From NCBI GenBank assembly GCA_020634245.1, contig JACKCC010000007.1, positions 124,001-188,000 of the forward strand: a stretch of DNA of 64,000 bases, in the 5' to 3' direction. A model generated the notes under the pieces. That model saw only the letters and a list, made by a program, of their open reading frames with translations, was not told the DNA's origin and searched no databases. The DNA comes from Ardenticatenaceae bacterium (lineage in GTDB: Bacteria; Chloroflexota; Anaerolineae; Promineifilales; Promineifilaceae). How positions within the stretch are numbered: the stretch's first letter is position 1; the number at the start of each line of letters is the position of its first letter. Of the stretch, positions 1-8,962 are shown one piece after another. The position numbers were made by a program, and so were the translations under genes.

Positions 1-2
1 GC

Positions 3-215
3 GAGTTAGGCGTAACCATGCGCAATGATGAAACGCTACAAGTCACTTACAATGGTATGCCCCTTTATTACTGGGTGAATGACAATGCACTTGGCGATAC
101 AACCGGTCAAGGGGTTAATGATGTCTGGTTTGTCGTATCACCAACAGATAATTTTGGCCGTGCAAACGCGCAAACTGTTGCCACTGTGGCTGAAGAAGGT
201 GAACCCGATTATTAA
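3..215 (+). CDS. Secreted-repeat lipoprotein (COG4315/PF03640-like), 3' end only
   Basis: The reading frame is open from the left edge of the window, so only the last 70 or so residues are seen. The fragment contains YNGMPLYYWVNDNALGDTTG followed by QGVNDVWFVVSP. This matches the pattern of the 'secreted repeat of unknown function' family, in which a YNGxPLYYF/W core is followed by GDxxGQGVN and a W-(F/Y)-V-V-S-P end. Members are usually lipoproteins with two or more such repeats; the lipobox would lie upstream of this window. The role of the family is unknown to me. The gene converges on the tRNA-Lys gene, with a hairpin terminator between them. The ATG at 18 is internal to the repeat and is unlikely to be the true start. 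Confidence 0.75.
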   Translation, partial: ELGVTMRNDETLQVTYNGMPLYYWVNDNALGDTTGQGVNDVWFVVSPTDNFGRANAQTVATVAEEGEPDY

Positions 216-336
216 TGGCCAACCAATTGCCAACCAGCGGTCTTCATTTTTCTTGAATGCTTTTATTTTGGTGGTTCTTGCATGTCTCACGGCTAATATT
301 CAATTACTGAAGAACTGCGACTCGTCCTGTCAACAC

Positions 337-368
337 AAAAGTCCTACGTCTTGGGGCGTAGGACTTTT
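337..368. terminator. Bidirectional hairpin terminator
   Basis: The arms AAAAGTCCTACG (337-348) and CGTAGGACTTTT (357-368) are perfectly complementary around an 8-base loop. The A and T ends give a T-run on either strand. It lies between the + strand lipoprotein fragment and the - strand tRNA-Lys gene, so it can serve both. Confidence 0.85.
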
Positions 369-387
369 TATTGGATTATTATATAGG

Positions 388-460
388 TGGGTCATGCAGG
401 ATTCGAACCTGCGACCAATGGATTAAAAGTCCACTGCTCTGCCAGCTGAGCTAATGACCC
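388..460 (-). tRNA. tRNA-Lys (anticodon TTT)
   Basis: Read on the - strand, the sequence folds as a canonical tRNA. The acceptor arm GGGTCAT pairs with ATGACCC, the D arm contains TAGCTCAGCTGGCAGAGC, and the T arm is GCAGGTTCGAATCCTGC. The anticodon loop CTTTTAA has TTT at 425-427 (complement), which reads AAA/AAG lysine codons. The discriminator base is A (complement of 388). No CCA is encoded after it, so CCA must be added by the nucleotidyltransferase. Confidence 0.97.
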
Positions 461-522
461 GTTACCCTGTGGATTATAGCCCCGCCACGAATGGTATGCA
501 AACGTAAATTAGCCGATCCTAC

Positions 523-3500
523 TTATGGATTGGCGGCTGTAGTCAGACAAGGCTCTCCCCGCAAATATTGAGCACACTCTTCAGTGGTTAACGGCCGTGC
601 CATACGAGACAACCCGCGCTCAAACAACTCACCAACGGCCGTTAACTCAATAATTCGCGCCGTTCGATCAATACTGGCCGTTGCCAGCCGCGCCCCGTCA
701 GGACTAAAAGCAACACCAGTTACCGTCGAGGAATGGCCCAACAATGTCCGCAATGCCTGACCTGTTTCAGTGTTCCAAATTTTAGCTGTCCTATCAACGC
801 TGGCTGTTGCTAGCCGGGAACCATCAGGCGTAACCGCTACACTTAGAACAGGGCCGTTATGGCCGGTAAATGTACGAAGTACGCTGCCCGTCGTCGCATC
901 CCAGATTTTGGCGGTACCGTCACCGCCGGCGGTAATCAGACGTGTACCATCAGGGCTGTAAATCACGTCGTTGACTGGTCCCTCATGACCAGACAAGGTC
1001 AAAACAGGTGTTTCACTGTCAATACGCCAGATGATGACCCGTCCATCTTCAACGGCCGTTGCCAAGAACGCCTCGTCCGGGCTAAACGCGACCCCTTTTA
1101 CCACCGCCCCTACTTCAAAGCGCTGCAAGAATTGACTGGTCGTCAGATCCCAAATTCGGGCTGAGCCGTCACTACTGGCCGTCGCCAGGCGAGTGCCGTC
1201 CGCATTAATAGCCAGATCATTAACCGGGCCGCGATGAGTCAGCAAAGGCAGTTGAAGTTGACCAGTTGCCAGGTCCCAGATACGGGCATTGAAATCCTCG
1301 CTGGCCGTGATCAAATAACGGCCGTTCGGGTTAAATACAGCACCTGTCACCGGCGCATTCTGATCAGTAAACGTCCGCACCAATTCCCCCGTAGCCGCAT
1401 TCCATACACTGGCAGTGGTATCTTCGCTGGTTGTAGCCACCAATTCCCCGGTTTCGTTAAAAGCAATACTGTTTATCGGCCCGTTGTTATTGCCGGAAAT
1501 GATCCGCACCTCCAGGCCGGGTTCCGTTAACCACACTTTAGCCGTCCCATCCTGGCTGGCCGTCGCAATCAACTGGCCATCAGGGCTAAAAGCAACAGCA
1601 TTGACACCACTGCTATGGCCAGACAGTGAATAGATCACTTGCCCGGTATCGGCTTGCCATACTTTGATCGTTCCATCACCGCCGGCTGTGACCAGCCGGG
1701 TACCGTCAGGGCTATAGGCGACGTCAAAAATCTGGCTAGTATGGCCAAAAACAGACAGCAGCAGCCGACCAGTTTTGTAATCCCAAACCTTAGCCGTACC
1801 ATCTTCATTGCCCGTTACAATTCGTGATCCATCAGGGCTAAAAGCCAACGCATTGATGACGACCGGTTCGCCAGCGCCCGGATTAATCGGGTAAACAGGT
1901 GATCCGGTTTCCATATCCCACACAATGACACGGCCGTCTTTAGCCGACGTGGCAAAATAAACGCCATCCGGGCTGAAGGCGACATCGGTCAACGGACCTT
2001 CGTGCCCAAATAGACGGTATAACGAACGCCGTGTGGTTGTATTCCAAACACGTACTGTAAAATCTTCATAAGCCGCAGCCAAATGAATATTGTCAGGGCT
2101 AAAAGCCAGTCCTTGAATAGCTCCATTATCGTCTTTGAATACACCCAATCGTGTGCCAGTCTGAGCATTCCAGACAATGATAAAGCCATCGTTACCGGCC
2201 GTGGCCAAACGAGCGCCATCAGGGCTAAAAGCAACTGTTCTTACGCCCCGGCTGTGGTCATCAAGCGTCAATAACACCTGCCCGGTTTGAACGTTCCAAA
2301 TCTTGACCGTGTTATCCAAACTGGTTGTTGCCAACCATGTTCCATCAGGACTGAAAGCAACATCAGTGACCCAGTCCGTATGGCCGGATAAGGTAAATTG
2401 CAGTTGGGAAGCTTGCAGCGCCCGGTAGAGCGCATCTTCCGCTTCCGCAGAGGCTGTTTGGTTGACGGCGTAAGTTTTATTGACGGCCTCTAATGCCAAC
2501 AGCAGGCTAAGCTGCGGTTCGCTGTTGAGCTGGTCAACAGCGGCAGCGGCTAATTCACGCGAAGTGGCCAGCCGGCTTTGCGCTTCTGCTTCCTGCGCGT
2601 TGGCCTCGGCAATGGCCTGGGCTGCTGCTGCTTCGGCGGCACTGGCAACGGCCGTTGCCCGGGCATTGTTGGCTTCAATTGCATTTTGTTCTGCGGCATC
2701 CCGCTGCTGGCGCGCTTCCACTTCAGCTGTGGCCCGTAGATTGGCATCGGCCAGGGCCGCATTTTGGGCAGTACGCGCCTCAGCAGCACTGGATTCGGCC
2801 GTAACCCGCAACTGCTCAGCGACTGTTTGATTTTCAACGGCCGTTACCGCATTCGCCTCCGCAATCGCCCCATTACGCGCCGCTGTCAAAGCCGCCACCA
2901 CCGCCAGCACAAAAACAACAGCCAACGCCGCCGTCAGCCAGCTCAACCGTTGAGCAAAACGAGCACTCTCCTCTGCCCGCCGCCGCTGCTCCTCAGCCAG
3001 CGCCTGTGCTTGCTCCAACTGACGTTGCTGAGCCGCTTCCCGTTCCCGCTCAGCCCGATGCGCCGCTTTCACACTGGCGTCCACAAAACGAGCCTCTACC
3101 TCATTCAAATCTTCATAACGCAGTGCCTCCTCCAAAAGCAAGCCGCGTAATAGAGCACTTTCATCCTTGCCCGATGACTGCCACTGTTCAGCCGTCGTCG
3201 CCAGACGCAGCCGCCGCCGCTGCGTAACCCGCTCCTCTTCCAGCCAACCGGCCAGCCGGGGCCAGATACGCACCAACGATTCGTGCGCCAACCCCACCAT
3301 GTCATCAGCTGGCGTCGTTCCATCAATTAGCCGCAGCAGTCCCCCCTCAATAAGTTGATCAAGAATCCGATCAACCCAATCCTTGGCCAGTCCAATATCA
3401 TAAAGCATCGAACGCAGCACCCGATCCCGCGTAATCTCCATTTCCACACTGGGCCGTACAATTCGCAGAAATATGCGCCGCACCGACACTTTATCTTCAG

Positions 3501-4647
3501 GAGGAAGCGCTTCATAAAAGGCATCAGCCGTATTGGCCAAAGTCTGCCGCCCGCCACCCAAACGTCGGTAAGCTTCCCTTGTAATCCGGTTACGCTCCCG
3601 GTTCTCCCATAACTTAAGCAGCGTGAACTGGAGCAGCGGCAGCGCCTCAGGCTTCCCCAAAACCTCCCGAATCATTTCATCAACCAGATTTTCCTCAAAC
3701 TTTAACCCCACCAATTCCGCCGGTTTTTCAATTGCTTCACGCAGTTCCGATGACTTCATAGCCATCATACGAACCTGTGACTTCTCATAAAAAGCCAGCA
3801 GCGAAGGCCACTGCACCACATTGCTTTCCAAATCAGTGCGCATGGTAATGATAACCGTATGGCGTCTATGGGGAATCTGGATTAGTTCCAACAACGTATT
3901 GATAAAGGCGCGGCGCTTGTCATCGTCATAACAAAAAGTAAAAATCTCTTCAAACTGATCTACCACAATAACCGCCGGCCGTTCGCTGCTCAAATCAATC
4001 ATATTGGCTAAGTAAGCAGGATCATGCTGGCTGCGTTCGGCCGTTTGCTGCACCCAGTCTAAATCTGCCGCCTTTTCCGGTTCGATAATGCGGGCCAGAT
4101 TGGCTTGTGGATCGGCGCCAGGAACCATGGGGGCATAATAGCGCCACTGTCGGCTGCCATGGAGCGCACCTTTTTGCAATTGGGGCACGAGTCCCGCCAA
4201 AGCAACAGACGATTTCCCACTGCCAGAGGGTCCGGCAATAGCCAAAAAGCGGTTATATTTAAGCTTTTCGACCATAGAAGCAACAAGTTGTTCACGGCCG
4301 AAAAAGAAAAGATGCTTGTTAGGGCCAAACGTCTTCAAACCCAAATATGGGCATAGTTCCTCATCAATTACCGGTGCTAAGTTTGGGTTAAATTCAGCAA
4401 GTGTCGTATTAGGGGCATCGTGGCGGGCATGGGCCAGTTCATTGGCCCAATAATCCAGCAAGTTTTGTGCCTGCCAACGGTCGCTGCGAGCATCAAGCAG
4501 AGACCCCGTGAGTGTGCCGCGTTGAATAAAACTGCTGATCGCAGTCAGATATTCGTTTGTTTCGCCATTTTCGGCACGGCGTTCAAGTAACTTTCGGTGT
4601 GCAGAGCGTAATGATGTCAGCGATGTAAAAGGCTTGAGTTCTAGCAT
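523..4647 (-). CDS. STAND (nSTAND1-like) ATPase with membrane segment and 14 WD40 repeats
   Basis: This is a 1374-residue signalling NTPase. Residues 1-90 form a helical N-terminal region I cannot name. An nSTAND1-type NTPase follows, beginning near PYLGLKTFGPNKHLFFFGRE (100-119), with Walker A GPSGSGKSS (139-147) and Walker B VIVVDQFEE (D230). One hydrophobic segment lies at about 569-590. A long Ala/Glu-rich coiled coil (about 590-720) follows. About 14 WD40 repeats (about 750-1350, typical unit VAFSPDGxxLATAS-D-xxIW) would make two seven-bladed propellers. Proteins of this build act as sensor-scaffolds in which the propeller detects a partner and the NTPase oligomerises; many are proposed bacterial immunity or conflict proteins. 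No obvious nuclease, protease or TIR effector is fused here, so function is open. No clear Shine-Dalgarno precedes the ATG. The gene is monocistronic. Confidence 0.9.
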   Translation of the reverse strand: MLELKPFTSLTSLRSAHRKLLERRAENGETNEYLTAISSFIQRGTLTGSLLDARSDRWQAQNLLDYWANELAHARHDAPNTTLAEFNPNLAPVIDEELCPYLGLKTFGPNKHLFFFGREQLVASMVEKLKYNRFLAIAGPSGSGKSSVALAGLVPQLQKGALHGSRQWRYYAPMVPGADPQANLARIIEPEKAADLDWVQQTAERSQHDPAYLANMIDLSSERPAVIVVDQFEEIFTFCYDDDKRRAFINTLLELIQIPHRRHTVIITMRTDLESNVVQWPSLLAFYEKSQVRMMAMKSSELREAIEKPAELVGLKFEENLVDEMIREVLGKPEALPLLQFTLLKLWENRERNRITREAYRRLGGGRQTLANTADAFYEALPPEDKVSVRRIFLRIVRPSVEMEITRDRVLRSMLYDIGLAKDWVDRILDQLIEGGLLRLIDGTTPADDMVGLAHESLVRIWPRLAGWLEEERVTQRRRLRLATTAEQWQSSGKDESALLRGLLLEEALRYEDLNEVEARFVDASVKAAHRAEREREAAQQRQLEQAQALAEEQRRRAEESARFAQRLSWLTAALAVVFVLAVVAALTAARNGAIAEANAVTAVENQTVAEQLRVTAESSAAEARTAQNAALADANLRATAEVEARQQRDAAEQNAIEANNARATAVASAAEAAAAQAIAEANAQEAEAQSRLATSRELAAAAVDQLNSEPQLSLLLALEAVNKTYAVNQTASAEAEDALYRALQASQLQFTLSGHTDWVTDVAFSPDGTWLATTSLDNTVKIWNVQTGQVLLTLDDHSRGVRTVAFSPDGARLATAGNDGFIIVWNAQTGTRLGVFKDDNGAIQGLAFSPDNIHLAAAYEDFTVRVWNTTTRRSLYRLFGHEGPLTDVAFSPDGVYFATSAKDGRVIVWDMETGSPVYPINPGAGEPVVINALAFSPDGSRIVTGNEDGTAKVWDYKTGRLLLSVFGHTSQIFDVAYSPDGTRLVTAGGDGTIKVWQADTGQVIYSLSGHSSGVNAVAFSPDGQLIATASQDGTAKVWLTEPGLEVRIISGNNNGPINSIAFNETGELVATTSEDTTASVWNAATGELVRTFTDQNAPVTGAVFNPNGRYLITASEDFNARIWDLATGQLQLPLLTHRGPVNDLAINADGTRLATASSDGSARIWDLTTSQFLQRFEVGAVVKGVAFSPDEAFLATAVEDGRVIIWRIDSETPVLTLSGHEGPVNDVIYSPDGTRLITAGGDGTAKIWDATTGSVLRTFTGHNGPVLSVAVTPDGSRLATASVDRTAKIWNTETGQALRTLLGHSSTVTGVAFSPDGARLATASIDRTARIIELTAVGELFERGLSRMARPLTTEECAQYLRGEPCLTTAANP

Positions 4648-4791
4648 ACGACGTCGACCGACCTTTTACCAAATTCAGTAATTCGAACTGTAGTAGGAGT
4701 TGGACGTTTCGCCGATTATTTTGGACGGCTCATCCGTGATCCATTTCAACTTACTGAGGTTTCAAAAAGACTTCCATAGTTCAAGACAAAG

Positions 4792-4820
4792 ATGATACGT
4801 TATTCCCCACCAATCATCAA
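4792..4820 (-). promoter_or_regulatory. Candidate sigma-70-type promoter of the STAND gene
   Basis: On the - strand, TTGATG (4815-4820) is followed after 17 bases by TATCAT (4792-4797). These match the -35 consensus at 4/6 and the -10 consensus at 5/6. The implied start near 4785 gives a leader of about 140 bases. This is sequence match only. Confidence 0.35.
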
Positions 4821-4996
4821 ATACCTTTAGTCCTATTGTAATCTTTTTTGTAATTTTTGATGTTTATGATGTGTGAAAATGTGGCGCCGTATTTCCCCAA
4901 GACCGGTGGAAACCTGTACTACACTGCACAAGTCAACGTACGAATACGGCGTCACGACCATATTTTAGTAGTTTGTACTCGTTTATCCCCGAGTGA

Positions 4997-5026
4997 CTTC
5001 CCCGACTGGGTTTCCAGCCGGGGAAG
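4997..5026. terminator. Hairpin downstream of the ABC permease gene
   Basis: CTTCCCCG (4997-5004) pairs with CGGGGAAG (5019-5026), and CTGG pairs with CCAG inside, with a single A-C mismatch. The T-rich tail (TATTTTTAT) is on the + strand side. On the - strand, where the permease gene ends 16 bases away, the hairpin is not followed by a T-run. It is either a transcript-stabilising 3' hairpin or a weak terminator. Confidence 0.5.
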
Positions 5027-5041
5027 TATTTTTATGCAGAC

Positions 5042-6343
5042 TTATTCATATTTCAGTGCTGTTACCGGGGTCATCGTTGCTGCACTGAGTGCCGGATATA
5101 AACCCGATAGCAAGCCGATGATCGTGGCAAAGATGAGGGTGAATGGCGGCAGCCAGGCCGGTGTGGACACAGCTACCGAGGGAGGTGGTGCGCCAGTCTG
5201 CACCGATTGGCCGGCCATGTAAGCCAAAGCAAACACGTTGACAACTTGTCCTAAGCCCCAACCCAGCAGCACCCCACCCAATCCACCCAGAAAGCCAATC
5301 CCGGCTGATTCACCCAGAAAGATGCTTAAGACGTGGCGGTTGGTCGCGCCGACGGCTTTCATCAAGCCGATTTCACGGGTGCGTTCCAGAATAGCCATGG
5401 CCATGGTGTTGGCAATGCCAATGGCCGCCACTAACAGGGCAATCGCACCAACACCGCCAAAAACAACTTGCAGCACCAGATAAAAGCCGTTGATGCCCTG
5501 GACAAAGGACTGCGGCGTGTAAGCCTGATAGCCCATTGTGGTGATTTGTTCGGTTACATCGATAACCTGATCGATGTCGCCCACGCGGACAACAAGATTG
5601 GGATAGCCATTTTTCTGCCGGTCGATGCGCTGGCCGGTAACCCAGGTGTTGTATCCTTCCATTTCGCTAAGGGGCATGTAAATTGACCAGTCCGGTTCGT
5701 CGCGAGCTTCGGCGATGATCCCGCCGACGTGTACTCGTACTTGTTTGCGAATTTCGGTGCCGTCGGTAGGTGACCATTTGATCAGGGTGATGCTGAGCTG
5801 CTGCCCCATTAAATCGGGGGGCGGCGGCGGTTCCTGGCCAGGCCGCAAGTGGGGATTGTAGAAGTTTTGCGGGACCATTGCGCCAACAATGACGGTGCCT
5901 CTTTCTAAAGCCAGGCTGCCAGCCTGGGCGGTGAGGCCTAAATTGCTTAAATCGTCGGTGCCAATGCCGATGATCTGACTGCCACCTTCCAACTGGCCAA
6001 CGTTCATCATTACGCCACCCTGGAAATAGTCTTGAGGGATCACGGCCGTTACCCCCGGCAGCGCGCTAATATCGGCAATCGTCTGGTTGGTGAGCGGCGC
6101 AAAATTGGATGGCTGCCCGGTAACCGGGTCCCACTCGCCATAATTGGGCCAGACCTGGATTTTGGTCAGGTCACCGATACCGCCAAGCTGGCTGGCCGCG
6201 TTTTGCTGCAAACCCACGCCCAGCGAGACCAACAGCACGACCGCCGCCGTACCGATGATGACGCCTACGGCCGTTAACGCTACCCGTCCCTTCCGCCGCG
6301 CCAGATTCTCTACAGTCAGCGAAAACAGATCAAAAAAAGTCAT
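5042..6343 (-). CDS. MacB/FtsX-family ABC transporter permease
   Basis: A 433-residue permease with the MacB topology. One N-terminal membrane segment after the ARRKGRVALTAVGVIIGTAA motif is followed by a large extracytoplasmic MacB-PCD-like domain (about 50-285) and three C-terminal membrane segments. The cytoplasmic loop ERTREIGLMKAVGATNRHV, typical of FtsX/MacB proteins, contacts the ATPase. Together with the ATPase at 8279-8959 it should form a mechanotransmission-type exporter or lipoprotein-handling complex rather than a pore-type transporter. It is the last gene of the operon, 10 bases after the secreted protein gene. Confidence 0.9.
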   Translation of the reverse strand: MTFFDLFSLTVENLARRKGRVALTAVGVIIGTAAVVLLVSLGVGLQQNAASQLGGIGDLTKIQVWPNYGEWDPVTGQPSNFAPLTNQTIADISALPGVTAVIPQDYFQGGVMMNVGQLEGGSQIIGIGTDDLSNLGLTAQAGSLALERGTVIVGAMVPQNFYNPHLRPGQEPPPPPDLMGQQLSITLIKWSPTDGTEIRKQVRVHVGGIIAEARDEPDWSIYMPLSEMEGYNTWVTGQRIDRQKNGYPNLVVRVGDIDQVIDVTEQITTMGYQAYTPQSFVQGINGFYLVLQVVFGGVGAIALLVAAIGIANTMAMAILERTREIGLMKAVGATNRHVLSIFLGESAGIGFLGGLGGVLLGWGLGQVVNVFALAYMAGQSVQTGAPPPSVAVSTPAWLPPFTLIFATIIGLLSGLYPALSAATMTPVTALKYE

Positions 6344-6353
6344 AAATTCTTGC

Positions 6354-8219
6354 TCATTTTATGGGAACAACCTGTACCGGAACAGCCTGTTCCTGGACAG
6401 GAACGCCTTCCTGCGGCACAAACTCACCCTCGCCGGGAACCGGGCCACCAAAATCAGAATTAACGGCCGTTTCCGGCACACCACTGCTCAAACCGATCAA
6501 TCCCAGCAAAAATCGCTTAATCTTTTGCCAGGTGGTCTCCGGCTGCGGTTCGGCAACCGGTGGTGGTTCAAGGCCGCCCTCTTCCATCCCCGGCTCAAAA
6601 ACAGGGGCGTCCATCACGTCAACAGTCAGCGTTTGGGTAACGACCTGGGGCTGGTTGAAATCGTCGGTGTAACTGACGCTGATGAGCAGATCCAGCGAGC
6701 CGGCCAAATCGGGATACAACGTGGCATCCAGCGGGAAGAAACCGCCCGGCTCCAGCGTCCCGACGAAGATGCTGGCGTTTTCCAGCATGGCGCTGCCGGC
6801 GGTGACAGAAAGCGTGCCCAGAACGGCCGTATTCCGCCCGCTGTTCACCACTTGCAGCGGCAGTTGTCCCGGCTGTCCGACAAAGAAGGGAGCCGGTGGC
6901 ATATAAAAGTTAATGTCCAGCGCCGGCCGTTGGTAAACCAGCAGCGTAATCACCTGATCATCCACGAAGCTGCTGCCAGCGGCATCGTTGTAAACAAACG
7001 ACACTTTGACCGGATACGCGCCCGCTTTGGTGGAGGCATTAACGATGAGCGGCTGCACGGCCGTTAACGATTCCCCTTGCTGCACATCACCCAAAAACTG
7101 GACATTGGACGCATTCACCGGGGCAAAATTACTGAACTCACCACTGGCGCCGGACAGCCCGCCGCCCGATTCCGGCGTACCGCTTAAACCGCTGCCGCCG
7201 GTGCTGCTGCCCCCGCCCAAAATCATCGTCACCCGGCGGGCATCGGCATTGCCCTGGTTTTGCAGGCTCAATTGCAAGACAAATTCTTTACCCGGCTCCA
7301 GTTGTGCCACGTTTGTTTCGTAATGAGTGATGAGCAGCTGCGGCCGGACGCGTGGTGCGGCCGTTGCCGTAGCCGTGGCGGTTGGGGTCGGCGTGGCGGT
7401 TGCTGCCGGGCCGGATGACTGCCGGACGATGGGGAACGTTAGCGCAAAGGTTTCGCTGTAGGCTGTGCCATTAACGTCGGTGTAATCAACGCGCACTTCC
7501 AGCGTGCCAATACTCTGACCAGACAAATCGCGGCTGGCGGAAAGCGGCTGCCAAAAACGATTCGTCTGATTAGGGTCGAGTGTGCCCAGGGCGCGCACGC
7601 CGCCAGTGGCACGGGCAACGAAGTTACCGGCAACGAAGGTGGCGATGACGTTGCTGGCCCGGCTTTGCCCGCTGTTGACCAGCGTCATTTCAAAATCGAG
7701 GTCCTGGCCAGGTGTAATTTCGGTGGAACTGGCTCCGTAAGACTGAACGACAAGTAACGGCCGTACAAAAGCAGTCGGCGCAGGCGTGTTCGTCGGAGCA
7801 GGCGTCCTGGTAGGTGCGGTGGGAGCCGTCACTGTCAAGGCATTGGCCAGCGCCGCCGAGGAGGCGTCGGGATTAACGACGGTCAGGGTGTAGACACCGG
7901 GCGGTGTATCGGCAGGCAGAACAGCCCGCAGCACGCTGCTGCTGACAAAGGTCGTTTCCAATGCGCCGTAGCCGGTCAAAATAACGACTGCACCATCGGC
8001 AAAATCAGCGCCGGTGATGACCAGTTCGGTGGCAACAGTATTGCTGACGCTGGTGGGCTGCACGGCCGTTACCGCTACCATTATCACTTCCGGAACTGGT
8101 GTAAAGGTGGCAGTCGGCGTCGCTTCGGCCTGGGCCTGGCTGTCACGCGGCACAAACAACGCCGACAACAGGAAAATAGTGATCAAAATTGTAGGGATAA
8201 CTGTTTTCGATTTTATCAT
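6354..8219 (-). CDS. Secreted IPT/TIG and CARDB-like protein of the ABC operon
   Basis: A 621-residue exported protein. The signal peptide (about 1-30) ends near SQAQA. An IPT/TIG-like Ig domain (about 45-130) has the core ITGADFADGAVVILTG and ends VYTLTVVNPD. A Thr/Pro-rich linker follows. Three Ig-like, CARDB-type units (about 150-270, 290-430, 430-540) carry recurrent 'LVVQSYGAS', 'ITPGQDLDFEMTLVNSGQ' style motifs, and a hydrophilic tail ends the protein. It sits between the ABC ATPase and permease genes. It may therefore be the extracellular partner of that transporter, in the place of a MacA-type adaptor, although it lacks the biotinyl-lipoyl and coiled-coil domains of MacA. Cargo is unknown. 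GGAAA precedes the start ATG. Confidence 0.75.
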   Translation of the reverse strand: MIKSKTVIPTILITIFLLSALFVPRDSQAQAEATPTATFTPVPEVIMVAVTAVQPTSVSNTVATELVITGADFADGAVVILTGYGALETTFVSSSVLRAVLPADTPPGVYTLTVVNPDASSAALANALTVTAPTAPTRTPAPTNTPAPTAFVRPLLVVQSYGASSTEITPGQDLDFEMTLVNSGQSRASNVIATFVAGNFVARATGGVRALGTLDPNQTNRFWQPLSASRDLSGQSIGTLEVRVDYTDVNGTAYSETFALTFPIVRQSSGPAATATPTPTATATATAAPRVRPQLLITHYETNVAQLEPGKEFVLQLSLQNQGNADARRVTMILGGGSSTGGSGLSGTPESGGGLSGASGEFSNFAPVNASNVQFLGDVQQGESLTAVQPLIVNASTKAGAYPVKVSFVYNDAAGSSFVDDQVITLLVYQRPALDINFYMPPAPFFVGQPGQLPLQVVNSGRNTAVLGTLSVTAGSAMLENASIFVGTLEPGGFFPLDATLYPDLAGSLDLLISVSYTDDFNQPQVVTQTLTVDVMDAPVFEPGMEEGGLEPPPVAEPQPETTWQKIKRFLLGLIGLSSGVPETAVNSDFGGPVPGEGEFVPQEGVPVQEQAVPVQVVPIK

Positions 8220-8251
8220 TGCACAATTTCCATGATTGATAGGTTAGTAGT

Positions 8252-8276
8252 GCGGGTTTGAACCCGCTAAAGCGGG
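8252..8276. repeat. Two overlapping, mutually exclusive hairpins
   Basis: GCGGGTT-TG-AACCCGC (8252-8267) and CCCGCT-AA-AGCGGG (8263-8276) share the CCCGC segment, so only one can form at a time. They lie between the ABC ATPase stop and the start of the secreted protein. Either fold could tune mRNA levels within the operon. No T-run follows. Confidence 0.55.
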
Positions 8277-8278
8277 CG

Positions 8279-8959
8279 CTACGAACTGTTGACGATACGA
8301 CCGTCCAGCATCTGCACGGTATGCGAAGCATACCCCATCACCCGCGCGTCGTGAGTGACGATGAGCACACTGCGCCCGCTTTCGTTCAACTCGGCCAAAA
8401 GGCGCAAAATATCATCGCCGCTGGCCGAATCCAGGTTGCCCGTCGGCTCGTCAGCCAAAATGAGCTGCGGATCGTTGACCAGGGCGCGGGCGATGGCCAC
8501 CCGCTGCTGCTGCCCGCCGGAAAGTTCGGTTGGCTTGTGGTAAATACGGTCACCCAAACCCACGCGGTGCAGTAGTTCATAAGCCCGTGCCCGGCGCTGG
8601 CGGCGCGGCACGCGGGCAAAGCGCATGGGAAAAGCCACGTTATCCAGCGCCGACAGGCTGGAAATGAGGTTGAAGGACTGGAAGACAAAGCCAATGGTGC
8701 GGCGACGGTAGGCAGCCAGCGCATTTTCGTCCATAACAGCGATAGATTGGCCGCCGACATCAATCTGGCCGCTGGTGGGACGATCCAGGCCGCCTAGCAG
8801 ATGCAGCAGCGTACTTTTACCGGAACCAGATGGTCCCATCACAGCCCAAAAGCTCTTGTCGGCCATCTCCAGATCAACGCCGTCCAAGGCGTGAACGGCC
8901 TGGCGGCCCATCTGATAGGTTTTACGCAGACCGGTGACACGAACGAGTGACGTGGCCAT
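8279..8959 (-). CDS. ABC transporter ATPase (MacB/LolD type)
   Basis: A 226-residue single-domain ATPase with Walker A GPSGSGKST near residue 42, Q-loop FVFQSFNLISSLSALDNV, signature LSGGQQQRVAIARAL and Walker B ILADEPTGNLDS, followed by a switch His in VTHDARV. The 'DEPTGNLDS' and 'FQSFNL' forms are characteristic of the LolD/MacB/FtsE group, matching the permease at 5042-6343. It follows the Yip1-like gene with only 3 bases between stop and ATG, which implies translational coupling. Confidence 0.95.
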   Translation of the reverse strand: MATSLVRVTGLRKTYQMGRQAVHALDGVDLEMADKSFWAVMGPSGSGKSTLLHLLGGLDRPTSGQIDVGGQSIAVMDENALAAYRRRTIGFVFQSFNLISSLSALDNVAFPMRFARVPRRQRRARAYELLHRVGLGDRIYHKPTELSGGQQQRVAIARALVNDPQLILADEPTGNLDSASGDDILRLLAELNESGRSVLIVTHDARVMGYASHTVQMLDGRIVNSS

Positions 8960-8962
8960 GAT

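Larger units (their letters stand above)
4648..5041. other. 394-bp intergenic region
   Basis: AT-rich gap between the ABC permease and the STAND gene. It holds a candidate - strand promoter for the STAND gene (4792-4820) and a strong hairpin next to the permease stop (4997-5026). A 121-codon + strand frame starting at 4857 runs into the permease antisense and has no recognisable product. Confidence 0.6.

Noticed and set aside
79..426. 115-codon + strand frame
   Set aside because: It overlaps the lipoprotein fragment in another frame and runs through the terminator and the tRNA-Lys gene, with no protein-like features.
388..460. tRNA-Lys as an integration (attB) site
   Set aside because: No integrase, second partial tRNA copy or change in gene style is seen beside it.
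572..2400. Regular DNA repeats resembling an array
   Set aside because: They are WD40-coding repeats of about 126 bases inside one open frame, not a CRISPR array; no conserved direct repeat with unique spacers exists.
4857..5222. 121-codon + strand frame
   Set aside because: It passes through a hairpin and then antisense through the permease gene; composition does not look coding.
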